A stretch of 64,000 bases of DNA. Source: Leptothoe sp034932105. Its GTDB lineage: Bacteria > Cyanobacteriota > Cyanobacteriia > Phormidesmidales > Phormidesmidaceae. Numbering within the stretch: position 1 is the first letter of the stretch; the number at the start of each line of letters is the position of its first letter. The notes beneath the pieces were generated by a model, which saw only the letters and a program-made list of their open reading frames with translations, was not told the origin of the DNA and did no database searches. Shown in pieces: positions 17,109 to 26,035 of this stretch. The stretch covers positions 1-64,000 of the forward strand of contig NZ_JAYGIG010000012.1 in NCBI RefSeq assembly GCF_034932105.1, written 5' to 3'. A program made the translations under genes and the position numbers.

Positions 17109-19007
17109 CTATGGCTTTTTCCCCTTAGGGGGCGCTGTTGCAGGTGTACTAGCTCCTTCAGTTACAGAGTCTTCTACAGCCCCTGTTTCGGATGTGGTTT
17201 CAGTTTCTGCTTGGTTAACTGGCTCCACCGGTCTCCAATTGGCAATATCCCAAGTGCTGGCATCCCAGGGGGTAAAGGTGTAGCCGGTGATGCGATCGCT
17301 AACGGCGTTAGAAAGGGCCCGGTGCACGATGGGTAAAACGGCGACATCTTCGGCCAGTTTGCGATCCATCTGACGAAGTAGGTCGTTGCGTTTTTCGATG
17401 TCCTGTTCCTTGCGGGCGGCTTTCCACAGGTCGTCGTAGTCGGGATCGCAGTAGCGGGCGTTGTTGGGTTTTTGCCAGTTATTTGCCAAGGCTGCAATGT
17501 TGTCACAGGTCCACCAGCCCATATAGATCATCGGGTCTGGAATGTCGTTGCCGATGGCATACTCCTGCAGGTCGGCATAGAAGTGGTTGATGCTGTTGGT
17601 CTGGTCCGGGTCTGCCGAGAAAAAGTCCTCGGGCCGCACCCGTTCGATCACGATATCAATCCCTATTTCCGCTAGCTGCTCCTGTACCAATGTCTGAGTA
17701 GCTTGGCGAATGGTACCAATGGAGGTTTGGAATACGAACTGGAGAGGAACGCCGTTGCGATCGCGCACCCCATCCCCATCACTATCCACCCAGCCCGACT
17801 TTTCCAACAGCGCCTTGGCCGTATCCACATCATGTTTGTAGGGTACAGGCTGCTCCCCCGATAGCTCGGGAGTTACCAGCAACTGGGAAGTGGGTTTTCC
17901 CAAATCCCCATAGAGCTGCTCCACAATAGCCTCACGGTCAATGCCATAGTCAATCGCCTGGCGTACCCGCAAATCTTTCAAAATCGGATGGGGAAACTCA
18001 ATGCTGGCCCGTTCCTTAGCGCTAGTTTCCTGGCGGGGATCGGCAAAATTCAACATAATCCGCTCCACCTGGCTGCCAAACGTCAGCATCAGGGAACCCG
18101 TTTCACCGGTTTGCACCAAATCCACCAGGGCCTCCGACTCCAGCTGAATATTATGGGCAAAGTCAGCCGTGCCATCCCGTAACACATTGCGGGCAGCCAC
18201 ATAGGGCGGCACATCCCCCACAATTTCAACCCGTTTAAAGCTGTCCAAGGGCTGACGATAAAGTTCATTAGGGACAAACAACAGGCGACCATTGGCCTGG
18301 GTCAAGTAGCGATAGGGCCCCGTACCCACGGGCTGAAAATTAGCCGGTGCCTCCCGGGCTTTGCGATTGTTAAAGTCTTTGAACAAATGCTCTGGCAAGA
18401 TCAGGCCATTTAAGCCTGTAAACGGAGTCTGCCAGCTAGCGGTAGGCTGTTTGAAGGTGATTTTTACCGTGTGTTCATCTACCGCTTTTACCGATCTAAT
18501 GTCCTGGTAATACTGGGCCGTGACGGCAGCCACGGTGGAATTAGTAATAAATTTATAGGTAAAGGCTACATCCTCAGCCGTCAGGGGTTCCCCATCTGAC
18601 CAGCGCAAGGTTTCCTGCAGTCGCCAGGTGACCGAACGACCATCCTCACTCACATCGCCATTTTCCACGGACGGTAACTCAGCCGCCAAAATCGGCATGA
18701 GCTGGCCATCTGGCCCATAGCTGGCTAGGGGTTCATAGACAATGCGGGCAACCTCAAAATCCTGAAATCCAGTGGCCAAGTGAGGATTTAGGGTGATCGG
18801 TGGACGACTATAAATCAGCGTCAGCACATCCGGCGCAGCTACCACATCCTCCACCGAGTCACTGTGGGGAGAATCAGGATCGGTGGCGGAGGATTCAGGG
18901 GGGGCAGGCCGTTGGCAAGCGGCCAATGCGACCAATGCGACCAGGCTGACAATCCTTTTTTGCACGGAGGGGAGGGGCAGTAAGGAGTTAGACCCGGGAA
19001 AAACCAT
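17109..19007 (-). CDS. Peptide ABC transporter substrate-binding lipoprotein (SBP_bac_5), copy 2
   Basis: A 632-residue paralogue of the 14962-16674 protein with the same landmarks: lipobox LVALAAC (about residues 25-31), NPHLATGFQDFEVARIVYEP, WRLQETLRWSDGEPLTAEDV and LRVRQAIDYGIDREAIVEQLYG. The C-terminus has an extra Thr/Ala/Pro-rich tail of about 35 residues ending KGKKP, absent from copy 1. Both copies read in the same direction with the DUF1232 gene between them, consistent with an old tandem duplication. They probably serve the same or related permeases encoded elsewhere, with different ligands. Confidence 0.88.
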   Translation of the reverse strand: MVFPGSNSLLPLPSVQKRIVSLVALVALAACQRPAPPESSATDPDSPHSDSVEDVVAAPDVLTLIYSRPPITLNPHLATGFQDFEVARIVYEPLASYGPDGQLMPILAAELPSVENGDVSEDGRSVTWRLQETLRWSDGEPLTAEDVAFTYKFITNSTVAAVTAQYYQDIRSVKAVDEHTVKITFKQPTASWQTPFTGLNGLILPEHLFKDFNNRKAREAPANFQPVGTGPYRYLTQANGRLLFVPNELYRQPLDSFKRVEIVGDVPPYVAARNVLRDGTADFAHNIQLESEALVDLVQTGETGSLMLTFGSQVERIMLNFADPRQETSAKERASIEFPHPILKDLRVRQAIDYGIDREAIVEQLYGDLGKPTSQLLVTPELSGEQPVPYKHDVDTAKALLEKSGWVDSDGDGVRDRNGVPLQFVFQTSIGTIRQATQTLVQEQLAEIGIDIVIERVRPEDFFSADPDQTNSINHFYADLQEYAIGNDIPDPMIYMGWWTCDNIAALANNWQKPNNARYCDPDYDDLWKAARKEQDIEKRNDLLRQMDRKLAEDVAVLPIVHRALSNAVSDRITGYTFTPWDASTWDIANWRPVEPVNQAETETTSETGAVEDSVTEGASTPATAPPKGKKP

Positions 19008-19049
19008 GTGTGCTTTCTTGCGTTGCTGTGATCATTTTTGATAGTAGCC

Positions 19050-19207
19050 TTTGCTGTTGCAAAGTTGGAGGGAGTGGATCACAGCTTGGATTACAGTAAC
19101 GCAGCAACCATCCAGATTTTCTCCTGACCACTGTCCTTTTTTGCGAAGACTTAATTGGTAGATGCACCCTGATGTCCTCCCCAGCGGAATCCGCTGGGGA
19201 TTTTTTT
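19050..19207 (+). ncRNA. Candidate structured small RNA (6S-like rod?)
   Basis: A canonical forward-strand terminator ends at 19207, yet no forward coding gene lies within 2 kb upstream. The preceding 150 bases can fold into a long interrupted rod: TTGCAAAG with CTTTTTTGCGA, GGA and AGTGG with CCACT and TCC, then TCA/TGA and GGAT/ATCC towards a terminal loop near 19105-19125. A weak promoter (TTGCGT, then GATAGT, around 19018-19045) would start transcription near 19050. Such a rod with internal bubbles recalls 6S RNA, but no family match can be asserted from reading alone. The boundaries are estimates. Confidence 0.4.
19178..19207 (+). terminator. Rho-independent terminator, forward strand
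   Basis: A 10-bp perfect stem (TCCCCAGCGG / CCGCTGGGGA) with the three-base loop AAT, followed by seven T's. The T tract is on the forward strand only, so it does not serve the reverse-strand genes on either side. Confidence 0.9.
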
Positions 19208-19310
19208 GTCTATTTTTAGGGCCCACAACGCTACAGCAACGCCATCATCAACAATACGCCTGTCAGTGCAATACCAACAGACGTATTGTGATCAATTGTT
19301 TCCCTGGATG

Positions 19311-19649
19311 CTACTCGGCAGCAGGTGCGTCAGCGCTGGCCTCATCTGTCGGTGCCTCTGCATCGGCTTCGGCACTGGCTTCGGCTGATGTTTCAGGCAC
19401 TTCTGTTTCAGGCGCTTCCTCTTCAGTCACCTCGGGTTCTGGCTCGGGTTCCACTTTTTTGGTGGGCTTCGGGCCGCGCATCAGAGCGGGGTTAAGCGGT
19501 GCTCTGGGCTCCCGGTCATCCTTGTCCCCTCGGCCTTTGCCCTTACCTTTACTCTTGCTCTTGCTTTTGTCCTTATCCAACGAAGGCTTACGAGCTTCCC
19601 TTTCCTCTTCGGGGGGACGATCTTTCTTTAAAATCGGCTTATCTACCAT
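19311..19649 (-). CDS. Charged, disordered conserved cyanobacterial protein
   Basis: A 112-residue low-complexity protein. The N-terminal half is Lys/Arg/Asp-rich (MVDKPILKKDRPPEEE, then repeated KSKSKGKGKGRGDK). A short motif NPALMRGPKPTKK stands at about residues 53-65, and the C-terminal half is acidic with Glu/Ala/Pro repeats. The NPALMRGPKP segment looks like a conserved anchor and suggests a real gene, possibly nucleic-acid or ribosome associated through the basic part; that role is inference. Strong codon bias towards Ala, Glu and Lys creates a long antisense frame over it, which is not a gene. Confidence 0.7.
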   Translation of the reverse strand: MVDKPILKKDRPPEEEREARKPSLDKDKSKSKSKGKGKGRGDKDDREPRAPLNPALMRGPKPTKKVEPEPEPEVTEEEAPETEVPETSAEASAEADAEAPTDEASADAPAAE

Positions 19650-19802
19650 GGCACTCCGTCAATTCTGCTTTGTGATCCTAACATTTGCTTAAGGATTTAC
19701 TATGGTAGCTTTTGAGCCAAAGCAAACCTTTTTTTGTCCCACCTGTTTTTGCCATCTACTCTGCCGTATGCCCTGGCTACCTGTTCTGGTCACCTGCTCT
19801 AG

Positions 19803-21398
19803 CTAACGACCGACGGGCGATCGGACTAAAAGTTCGGGTTGCTCGGGTGACGGAACCTTGACAGGGGCGGTTAAGGCCTCCTCCAAGGGAGCCAAGCCCA
19901 CCCGCTCCTCCAAAATATCCATCACTTCCCGGCCAAAATCGTTGGGGTTTTGGCGAAATGCTTGGAGACAGACCTCCCCAAAGAATGAACCCAGGGGTTC
20001 TGGATTCCACAGCAGCTTATTGGCAACCCAAGGCAAATGAATGGCTAGGGGGTTGTAATCCTTTTTGAGGATATTGTTTTCGATGGCATAGGTTTCCAAA
20101 TGGGTGTGGGGCTGCAAACCAATGAAGAAGATGGCAGGCTCTACTTTGTCACGCCCAAAAACAGATTCCAGGGCTCGGTGGTAGGCCAGGGTCTGGCGAA
20201 TGGTCTCAGTCCGTTCGTCGATCACATTAAAAGAATAGTTGACCGATACTAACTCGTTAAAACCGGCTGCTTTAAGGTCACGACAGTTTTGTAATACGGT
20301 GCGCAGGTTATAGCCCATGCGCATCTTGCGCACCAGCTCCTGGGAACCACTGGTAATGCCAATCTCAAAGTAGTTCATCCCCGTTTTGACCATCAGGTCG
20401 CACAGCTCAGGGGTGAGGTTGTCAGCGCGAATGTAAGCGGCCCAGTGGATATCCTCCATGCCCGAATCGACAATCTTTTGCAACAGCTCAACGGCATCGT
20501 CCATAAATCGGCGAGCTGGAATAAACTGGGCGTCGGTAAACCAAAAATTACGAATGCCCCGGTCATAGAGCTGCCGCATTTCCTTCACCACTTCATCGCT
20601 GGGATTAATCCGGACCTGCTTGCCTTCTACAACGGTATAAATACAGTAGCAACAGTTGTGGGGACAGCCCCGCTTGGTTTGCACCCCAATGTAAAAGTCG
20701 TTTTCCTGTAGATAGTATTCAAACTCGGGCCAGATTTTTTCGATGTAGCCGTAGTCACAGGCACTTTTCTCAAGGGCGGTGGGCCATTCGTGAATCAGGC
20801 GCTCTCGAGGTTTGGTTTCGCCGACGATGTAGCAGCGTTCATCACTAATAGATTCTTGGCGAATTAGTTTTTCTAGGAGCTGTTCCCCTTCGCCGACAGA
20901 AACGATGGTGCCCTTGGGCATCATCGTGGCCATTTGCTCATAGAAAACACTGACGGCCCCACCACCAACCACTAATTTCGCATCAGGATAATACCGTTTA
21001 GCCCGTTTAATCCCTCGTTTAATTAATCCTGTGTTCTGCCACAGTTCATTGAGATAGGTACTGATCATGCGCAGCCCCCCCATGGCTCCACGCATTTTGA
21101 TCAGGGGGTTGCGAGCATAGTTGAATTCAAAGGCATTTTGCAGGGGGTTACCACCGCGCCCCCCTACGGGGGCATAAATTTGAATATCTCTCCAGGAAAA
21201 GACCAGTAAATTGGGTTGAAAGTCGTCAATGCAACGATCCAAGGCTAGGCCAAAGTCTAATGGGGGAGTGGTGCCCAAATCAAAAATTTTCTGTTCTATG
21301 TCTGGAAAAACTTTATGCAGATGATCTGCCAGATAAACCACCCCAATGGGAAAGATAGGGTTGCAGGGCAGGCGGACATATAGAACTCGGTTAGCCAT
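19803..21398 (-). CDS. Cobalamin-binding-domain radical SAM enzyme
   Basis: A 531-residue radical SAM protein with an N-terminal B12-binding-like Rossmann domain (residues about 1-185; VVGGGAVSVFYEQMA is the loop near the nucleotide tail). The radical SAM core has the [4Fe-4S] ligands in CPHNCCYC (about residues 245-252), followed by INPSDEVVKEM, FTDAQFIPARRF and FEIGITSGSQELVRKM. The C-terminal domain of about 130 residues is specific to this group. It probably catalyses a methylation or ring rearrangement in a specialised cofactor, lipid or pigment. Similar genes are widespread in cyanobacteria, but I cannot name the reaction. It is monocistronic. Confidence 0.88.
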   Translation of the reverse strand: MANRVLYVRLPCNPIFPIGVVYLADHLHKVFPDIEQKIFDLGTTPPLDFGLALDRCIDDFQPNLLVFSWRDIQIYAPVGGRGGNPLQNAFEFNYARNPLIKMRGAMGGLRMISTYLNELWQNTGLIKRGIKRAKRYYPDAKLVVGGGAVSVFYEQMATMMPKGTIVSVGEGEQLLEKLIRQESISDERCYIVGETKPRERLIHEWPTALEKSACDYGYIEKIWPEFEYYLQENDFYIGVQTKRGCPHNCCYCIYTVVEGKQVRINPSDEVVKEMRQLYDRGIRNFWFTDAQFIPARRFMDDAVELLQKIVDSGMEDIHWAAYIRADNLTPELCDLMVKTGMNYFEIGITSGSQELVRKMRMGYNLRTVLQNCRDLKAAGFNELVSVNYSFNVIDERTETIRQTLAYHRALESVFGRDKVEPAIFFIGLQPHTHLETYAIENNILKKDYNPLAIHLPWVANKLLWNPEPLGSFFGEVCLQAFRQNPNDFGREVMDILEERVGLAPLEEALTAPVKVPSPEQPELLVRSPVGR

Positions 21399-21992
21399 GG
21401 CTAGACTGGTTGCCTTACGTTATTCACTGTGAAAAAAGTGATGTAAATTTTCAGGTTTTTCACATATCTTTACGATAGCATTGCTAATCTGGGATTTCAC
21501 CATTGCATTAGATGCATTGCCTTAGGGAACGGGACCCAGGGGGCGATAGTCAGAGAATGGATTAAAACCAAGCTACGAATGGACGGATAAATCAATTCTC
21601 CACAAGAACTTTTTGGTAGCTATTGAGTCACTATTCATGTCATCTGCTCCAAACATTGGTGACAGTTCTTAACCTTTCAAAAGTTTTAAGTAGCTATCCT
21701 AATTCAAATTAGAGAATATTCATTTCTTTGGCTAGATTCGGACCTAACTCTGACTAGTTAAATCCTAGTTAAATCTTAGGTAGTGACATATTCCGAAAGA
21801 GTCGAAAGGGACGAAATATTTTTTATTATTCCTCCGTAGTAATACTGTGGTAATGCTCTATTTTACCCATAAGTGGATCGATTAAAAGAAACTGAAAGCC
21901 TGATTGGTAGCAGCTTTTACAGTTGTTTGGGATCGGTAAATGCTATCCTAAGGTATTAATATCGACATCCCTCTCCTCACACATCACACACC
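21399..21992. other. Intergenic region, 594 bp, AT-rich
   Basis: Contains the divergent promoters of the radical SAM and DUF1830 genes. AT-rich, with no credible coding frame and no long repeat; GTGAAAAAAGTGATG near 21429 is the only small symmetry noticed. Confidence 0.55.
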
Positions 21993-22313
21993 ATGGCACA
22001 AATACTTGATCCCGTACCGTTTGAAAACACTGAAACCGCCCTATGTTGCTATGTGAATAGGGCTAGTAAAATTCAGGTAGTTAGAATTACAAATATTCAG
22101 AATTGGTACTTTGAGCGTGTCGTTTTTCCAGGTCAACGATTGATGTTTGAATCTTCGGTTAGTGGACAGTTAGAAGTACACTCCGGAGCCATGGCCAGTT
22201 CTATTTTGGAAGACACGATTCCCTGTAACCGTTTGATCATTACCGAGGCTGAAGATGAGGTGGGAGCAGCCCCTGTCACCTCCATCGATGTCATGCAGCC
22301 CGTCCACAGCTAA
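21993..22313 (+). CDS. DUF1830 domain protein
   Basis: A 106-residue cytoplasmic protein confined to cyanobacteria. The family core is clear: CCYVNRASKIQVVRITNIQN followed by WYFERVVFPGQRLMFE (about residues 19-53). Its function is unknown. It starts at an ATG after a long AT-rich leader and is followed by a GC-rich hairpin. There is no operon partner. Confidence 0.88.
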   Translation: MAQILDPVPFENTETALCCYVNRASKIQVVRITNIQNWYFERVVFPGQRLMFESSVSGQLEVHSGAMASSILEDTIPCNRLIITEAEDEVGAAPVTSIDVMQPVHS

Positions 22314-22444
22314 TTGCTAAAGGTTAAGTTGCCAATATTAAAATTACGGTCTCTTAATGGACGAGGGGTTAAATATTTATTAATGGGTGGGGGTAGTCGG
22401 TCAGCTGAACTGGTCTTGGGTTACCTATCTGTGATATGGCTTAC

Positions 22445-22481
22445 ACAGCCCTTGGTTTCACCTTAGAGTGCCAGGGGCTGT
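22445..22481 (+). terminator. Hairpin after the DUF1830 gene
   Basis: An 11-bp stem (ACAGCCCTTGG with CCAGGGGCTGT, one G-U pair) with a 15-base loop, 130 bases beyond the DUF1830 stop. The following T run is weak, so it could instead be a leader element of the DUF4079 gene that starts 25 bases later. Confidence 0.4.
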
Positions 22482-22506
22482 ATGTCGTTTGAGCTGCTCT
22501 TAGCCC

Positions 22507-22941
22507 ATGGATTTGCCTTCATTTATTTGGTTGTGGCGTATCGCAGCTTGGTCCATGGGCCTGTCGCTAACGGTTTATGCCGGTTTGTTGGTGACGGGGA
22601 CCGGGGTTTGGTATGTTCGCTCCCATCAATTGTCACAGCCTAACTGGCTGCGCATTCTGCATATTGTTCTGGGCGGCGTACTGGTGACATTGGTACTGTT
22701 GCTGCTGAGCGTTGGGATTGTGGGGACCCTGGGGGAGCACGGTAGTCTGGGGCACTCTTGGCATTTGGGGGCGGGTCTGTCGGTGGTTAGTCTAGTACTG
22801 GCATCGGTGGGGGCGGCATCCCAGATTGCCGCTCGACCCTGGGCGCGGTCGTTGCATGTCGCCATTAATGGGGTGCTCTTTATAGCCTTTGCGGCGGTTA
22901 GCTATAGCGGTTGGAGCGTGGTGCAGCAGTATTTGCCTTAG
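22507..22941 (+). CDS. DUF4079 membrane protein
   Basis: A 144-residue protein with four transmembrane helices, matching the cyanobacterial DUF4079 family. Conserved His residues are placed as in heme-binding four-helix membrane proteins: WLRILHIVLGG, LGHSWHLGAG and SLHVAINGVLF. Heme or quinone binding is inference from these histidines and has not been shown. It is followed by another membrane protein gene on the same strand 94 bases downstream. Confidence 0.75.
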   Translation: MDLPSFIWLWRIAAWSMGLSLTVYAGLLVTGTGVWYVRSHQLSQPNWLRILHIVLGGVLVTLVLLLLSVGIVGTLGEHGSLGHSWHLGAGLSVVSLVLASVGAASQIAARPWARSLHVAINGVLFIAFAAVSYSGWSVVQQYLP

Positions 22942-23035
22942 GAGCATGGCCCTAGGTCAAAGGTAGTTGATTCGAACCCGTAGGTTTTCCTGTGGTCAAA
23001 CGACCGTCTTGGTTGTGGAGGAGATTTATATATTT

Positions 23036-23587
23036 ATGGCTTCGGTTGATGTGGATGAGTCGTTGGATCGATTTCGGATTTCACCGCTGATTCAGGTGAC
23101 GTTGCTGAGCTTTTATGGAGCTTTGCTATTGCCGTTGCCGTTTTTAGCCCAGGCAACGGATGCACCGGTGGGGCCTGGAGTGTTGGTGACATTGGCCCTG
23201 CTGGGGGCTATTTTTTTGGCGGCTGGGTTAGGTGAGCAGGTCCACACTTCTGATCAGGGAATTGCCCTGGTGTCACCGCTGCCATGGCGGGGCTGGTCAC
23301 TAAAATGGTCGGAGATTAAGTCCTTGAAGCCCCGTTCGACTGGACAGAATGGAACGGTTTATTACTTTGTTACGGCGGCGGCGGATCGGGCCTATCTGTT
23401 GCCGATGCGGGTGGTGGGGTTTGCTCGTTTGGTGCGTACGGTGGAGGCAAAGACAGGGATTGATACCCAGGATGTGGTGCCTTTGGCTCAGCCTTGGATG
23501 TATCTGTTTTTGCTAGTGATGACGTTTTTTCTCTTTTTAATGGATGGCTGGACGATTTGGATGTCTACCCAGATTGGTGTGGGTTGA
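23036..23587 (+). CDS. Membrane protein with PH-like domain, unknown function
   Basis: About 183 residues. Two N-terminal helices (LIQVTLLSFYGALLLPLPFL and PGVLVTLALLGAIFLAAGL) are followed by a beta-rich segment (VHTSDQGIALVSPLPWRGWSLKWSEIKSL) resembling bacterial PH-like domains. One C-terminal helix follows (PWMYLFLLVMTFFLFLMDGW). The start at 23036 is chosen because GGAGGAGA lies 12 bases upstream; the frame opens 23 codons earlier without a ribosome site. I do not recognise a named family with confidence. It may be co-transcribed with the ABC ATPase gene 72 bases downstream. Confidence 0.7.
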   Translation: MASVDVDESLDRFRISPLIQVTLLSFYGALLLPLPFLAQATDAPVGPGVLVTLALLGAIFLAAGLGEQVHTSDQGIALVSPLPWRGWSLKWSEIKSLKPRSTGQNGTVYYFVTAAADRAYLLPMRVVGFARLVRTVEAKTGIDTQDVVPLAQPWMYLFLLVMTFFLFLMDGWTIWMSTQIGVG

Positions 23588-23659
23588 ATTTGTGCAGTGG
23601 ACAAGGGTTAATGGACAGGGCAATCGGGCGGTGGTCATTAAAGTGGTGACTGAAGGATC

Positions 23660-24421
23660 ATGAACGATGACAGCATCCTAGAGTTTTCAGAGGTGTCCTT
23701 ACGGGCTGGGGTAGGCACTGGGCTGCTGTTGAACCGTATCTCTTTTGCGATCGCACCCCAAACCCGCCTCGCCATTGTCGGCCCCTCCGGCGCAGGCAAA
23801 ACTTCACTCCTACGGCTAATGAACCGGCTGAGTGAACCCACCAGTGGCTACATTACCTATCGACAGCAGCCCCTCACCCAATATCCGGTGGTGGCCCTGC
23901 GGCGACAGATTGGCCTAGTGATGCAGGATAGTAAGCTGCTGGGGCAAACCGTGGAGGAGGCTCTGTGCTATCCGGCTCGGTTACAGCATAGAGATTTGGC
24001 TCAAGCCAGACAAATGCTGCAGCCGTGGTTAGAGCGTTTAAAGATCCCCCAAGATTGGCTGGGGCGACAGGCGGTGGAACTATCCATGGGCCAGCGTCAG
24101 CGAGTTGCGATCGCTCGCACCCTAGCCACCGAGCCCGATATTCTGCTGCTCGACGAACCCACCTCAGCCCAGGACATGGGCTATGGACAGCACTTGCTCA
24201 CCTACCTCGCCAACCCAGAAAACATCAGCACCGTGGTGATGGTCAACCATCAGTTGGAACTGATGACGGCCTGGGCCACCCACGTCATGTACCTGCACCG
24301 GGGCAACCTCGTCAGTTACCAGGCTGCCGACCAGGTAAATTGGCTCACCCTAAAGCAGGACATCATTGCCCACCAAACGGATGATGACTGGGCCGATGAT
24401 GATTGGAGTAATGAAAAGTAA
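23660..24421 (+). CDS. ABC transporter ATP-binding protein (FetA/STAR1-like)
   Basis: A 253-residue ABC ATPase: Walker A VGPSGAGKTSLL near residue 40, Q-loop MQDSKLL near 93, signature ELSMGQRQRVAIAR near 141 and Walker B LLLDEPTSAQD near 167. The acidic C-terminal tail (DDDWADDDWSNEK) is unusual. The size and the FxxPTSGxI-like first half resemble FetA/YbbL and STAR1 subunits, whose partner is a FetB-type permease; no permease follows, so the partner is encoded elsewhere. Substrate unknown, with metal or UDP-sugar export being possibilities from the family. Confidence 0.85.
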   Translation: MNDDSILEFSEVSLRAGVGTGLLLNRISFAIAPQTRLAIVGPSGAGKTSLLRLMNRLSEPTSGYITYRQQPLTQYPVVALRRQIGLVMQDSKLLGQTVEEALCYPARLQHRDLAQARQMLQPWLERLKIPQDWLGRQAVELSMGQRQRVAIARTLATEPDILLLDEPTSAQDMGYGQHLLTYLANPENISTVVMVNHQLELMTAWATHVMYLHRGNLVSYQAADQVNWLTLKQDIIAHQTDDDWADDDWSNEK

Positions 24422-24453
24422 CCGGAGATTAACCGACAGCAAGGCCGCCCCCC

Positions 24454-25230
24454 CTAACCCACTGAATTAACTGCATTATTAACTGCATTCACAGCCCCAA
24501 TGCCAACGACAGCAGCAGCAGCATGATGGCCATTATTCGTTTGTTGGATGCGCTCGATATTGAGACGGTAACCCACATTGCGAACAGTTTGGATCACATT
24601 GGGCTGGCGTGGATCAACCTCGATTTTTTTGCGTAGGGACAAGACGTGGGTATCAACGGTGCGCGGGTTATCAATGGCATCGGGCCAAGCCCGTCGCAGG
24701 AGGTCGGCCCGACTCAACGGCGAACCTTCAGCTTGGGTCAGCACATAGATCAGGCTAAATTCCTGGGGGGTTAGGTCAATAAATTGATCCTTGAACCGCA
24801 CCCGCCGCTGCACCAGGTCAATATTGAGATCGCCGTAGGTGAGGGAAACCGGAGCCGTTATCTTCCGATTGCGGCGGGTCAACGCCTCGACCCGAGCCAA
24901 AAATTCTTGCATGCCAAAGGGCTTCTTCAAATAATCATCCGCCCCTGCCTGTAGGCCAGCCACCACATCGGGTTCTCCTGCTTTGGCCGAAAGAATCATC
25001 ACCAGGGGACGCCCCCGCTGCTGTAGCCACTGACAAAGATCTAACCCACTGCCGTCCGACAGCTCCGTTTCCATAATCACCAGGTTCGGTTGGGCTGTCT
25101 GAAACGTTTCCTTTGCCCGGGTAATATCAGCAGATTGATTGACGCGATAACCGGCCTGCTGAAGATGCCAACTAAGTAGCGATCGCAGGTGGGGATTACC
25201 CTCAATAATTTGAACACACGTAGAGGCCAC
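24454..25230 (-). CDS. Atypical OmpR/PhoB-family response regulator
   Basis: A 258-residue DNA-binding regulator with a receiver domain (1-120) and a winged-helix domain (about 128-232; LTPQEFSLIYVLTQ and RTVDTHVLSLRKKIE are diagnostic). The phosphoacceptor position carries Glu54 (LVIMETELSDGSG) instead of Asp, and the second acidic pocket residue is Gly11 (IIEGNPHL) instead of Asp. The conserved Lys of KKPF remains. It therefore cannot be phosphorylated in the normal way and may act constitutively, as reported for the atypical cyanobacterial regulator NblR. An Ala/Asn-rich tail of about 25 residues follows the DNA-binding domain. No kinase is adjacent. Confidence 0.9.
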   Translation of the reverse strand: MASTCVQIIEGNPHLRSLLSWHLQQAGYRVNQSADITRAKETFQTAQPNLVIMETELSDGSGLDLCQWLQQRGRPLVMILSAKAGEPDVVAGLQAGADDYLKKPFGMQEFLARVEALTRRNRKITAPVSLTYGDLNIDLVQRRVRFKDQFIDLTPQEFSLIYVLTQAEGSPLSRADLLRRAWPDAIDNPRTVDTHVLSLRKKIEVDPRQPNVIQTVRNVGYRLNIERIQQTNNGHHAAAAVVGIGAVNAVNNAVNSVG

Positions 25231-25744
25231 AGCTAACTTTAGGAAGCCCAGGCTTCATAACACTCTCGTAGAACACTATCAAAGACCTTAAGAATATTTT
25301 GTAGTTGCGGCTACGGGGAATGCATCCGTATTTATATATGAGCATTGTGTAGATCCCCATAGCGGCAAGTACATAGTTACCATTTAGTCCCGTAAACCTA
25401 CTGGGTGAACCCTATACATTTGCAAAAGAAAATGTAATTACCCTTAGTTAAGCTGATAAAATCTTAGAGAGACTATGGAAAAAACAAAAAAACTTTACAT
25501 AACTATTTCCATAGCTATTTCAATTACAGAACGGACATCCCTGTATCTACCCTTTGTATCTACCCTTCAATTCTCGTTCCTGGCCCCGTTGATTAGTTAC
25601 CACTTTTGACAGCATGACCCTGACCCCTCCAGGTAAATGTTGGTTATCTAGCAGAAAGTCGCACCGTAAACCCACCATTATTGGATTACCCCTAGCAATA
25701 GCAGATTGGTCACGAGTGATCGGTATAGAGGAGACCCAAACATC
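25231..25744. other. Intergenic region, 514 bp
   Basis: Upstream of both the atypical regulator and the DUF6761 gene. AT-rich, with a short direct repeat TGTATCTACCCTT at about 25542 and 25556. No RNA or coding gene recognised. Confidence 0.55.
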
Positions 25745-25993
25745 ATGCTTCAAGATGCAAAATCAATTCGCTATTACCAGAGAATTACAGACGCCTTAGT
25801 GGATCAATGGAATCGTGGATATCGTTCCGATGATCTGAGGCGCTATGCTGCAGGCTATCTGGCGGCCCTCCATCATAGTGATGCCCTAGAGCCGTACCTG
25901 ATTCATCGCCTCGAAGCAGAAGTCAATCGATTTATGTTTGACACTTCAAACTTTGCGATCGCCCAACCGGAACCCGAGCCAGATTACCGCTAA
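25745..25993 (+). CDS. DUF6761 family small protein
   Basis: An 82-residue cytoplasmic protein of a family confined to cyanobacteria. The segment YYQRITDALVDQWNRGYRSD then LRRYAAGYLAALHHSDALEP then YLIHRLEAEVNRFMFD is all-helical and strongly conserved-looking. The start at 25745 is supported by GAGGAGACC ten to seventeen bases upstream; the frame continues 13 codons further without support. Function unknown. A hairpin follows. Confidence 0.85.
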   Translation: MLQDAKSIRYYQRITDALVDQWNRGYRSDDLRRYAAGYLAALHHSDALEPYLIHRLEAEVNRFMFDTSNFAIAQPEPEPDYR

Positions 25994-26035
25994 ACAGCTT
26001 TAGATCGCAATCAATAGCAATTAATCATGTAGTTA

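Noticed and set aside
19162..19692. 176-codon forward frame rich in Ser, Leu and Ala
   Set aside because: Antisense of the charged low-complexity gene at 19311-19649; the openness results from that gene's codon bias, and it overlaps the terminator.
22965..22985. GATTCGAACCCGTAGG, resembling a tRNA T-loop
   Set aside because: Flanking bases do not form a T stem, acceptor or anticodon arm on either strand.
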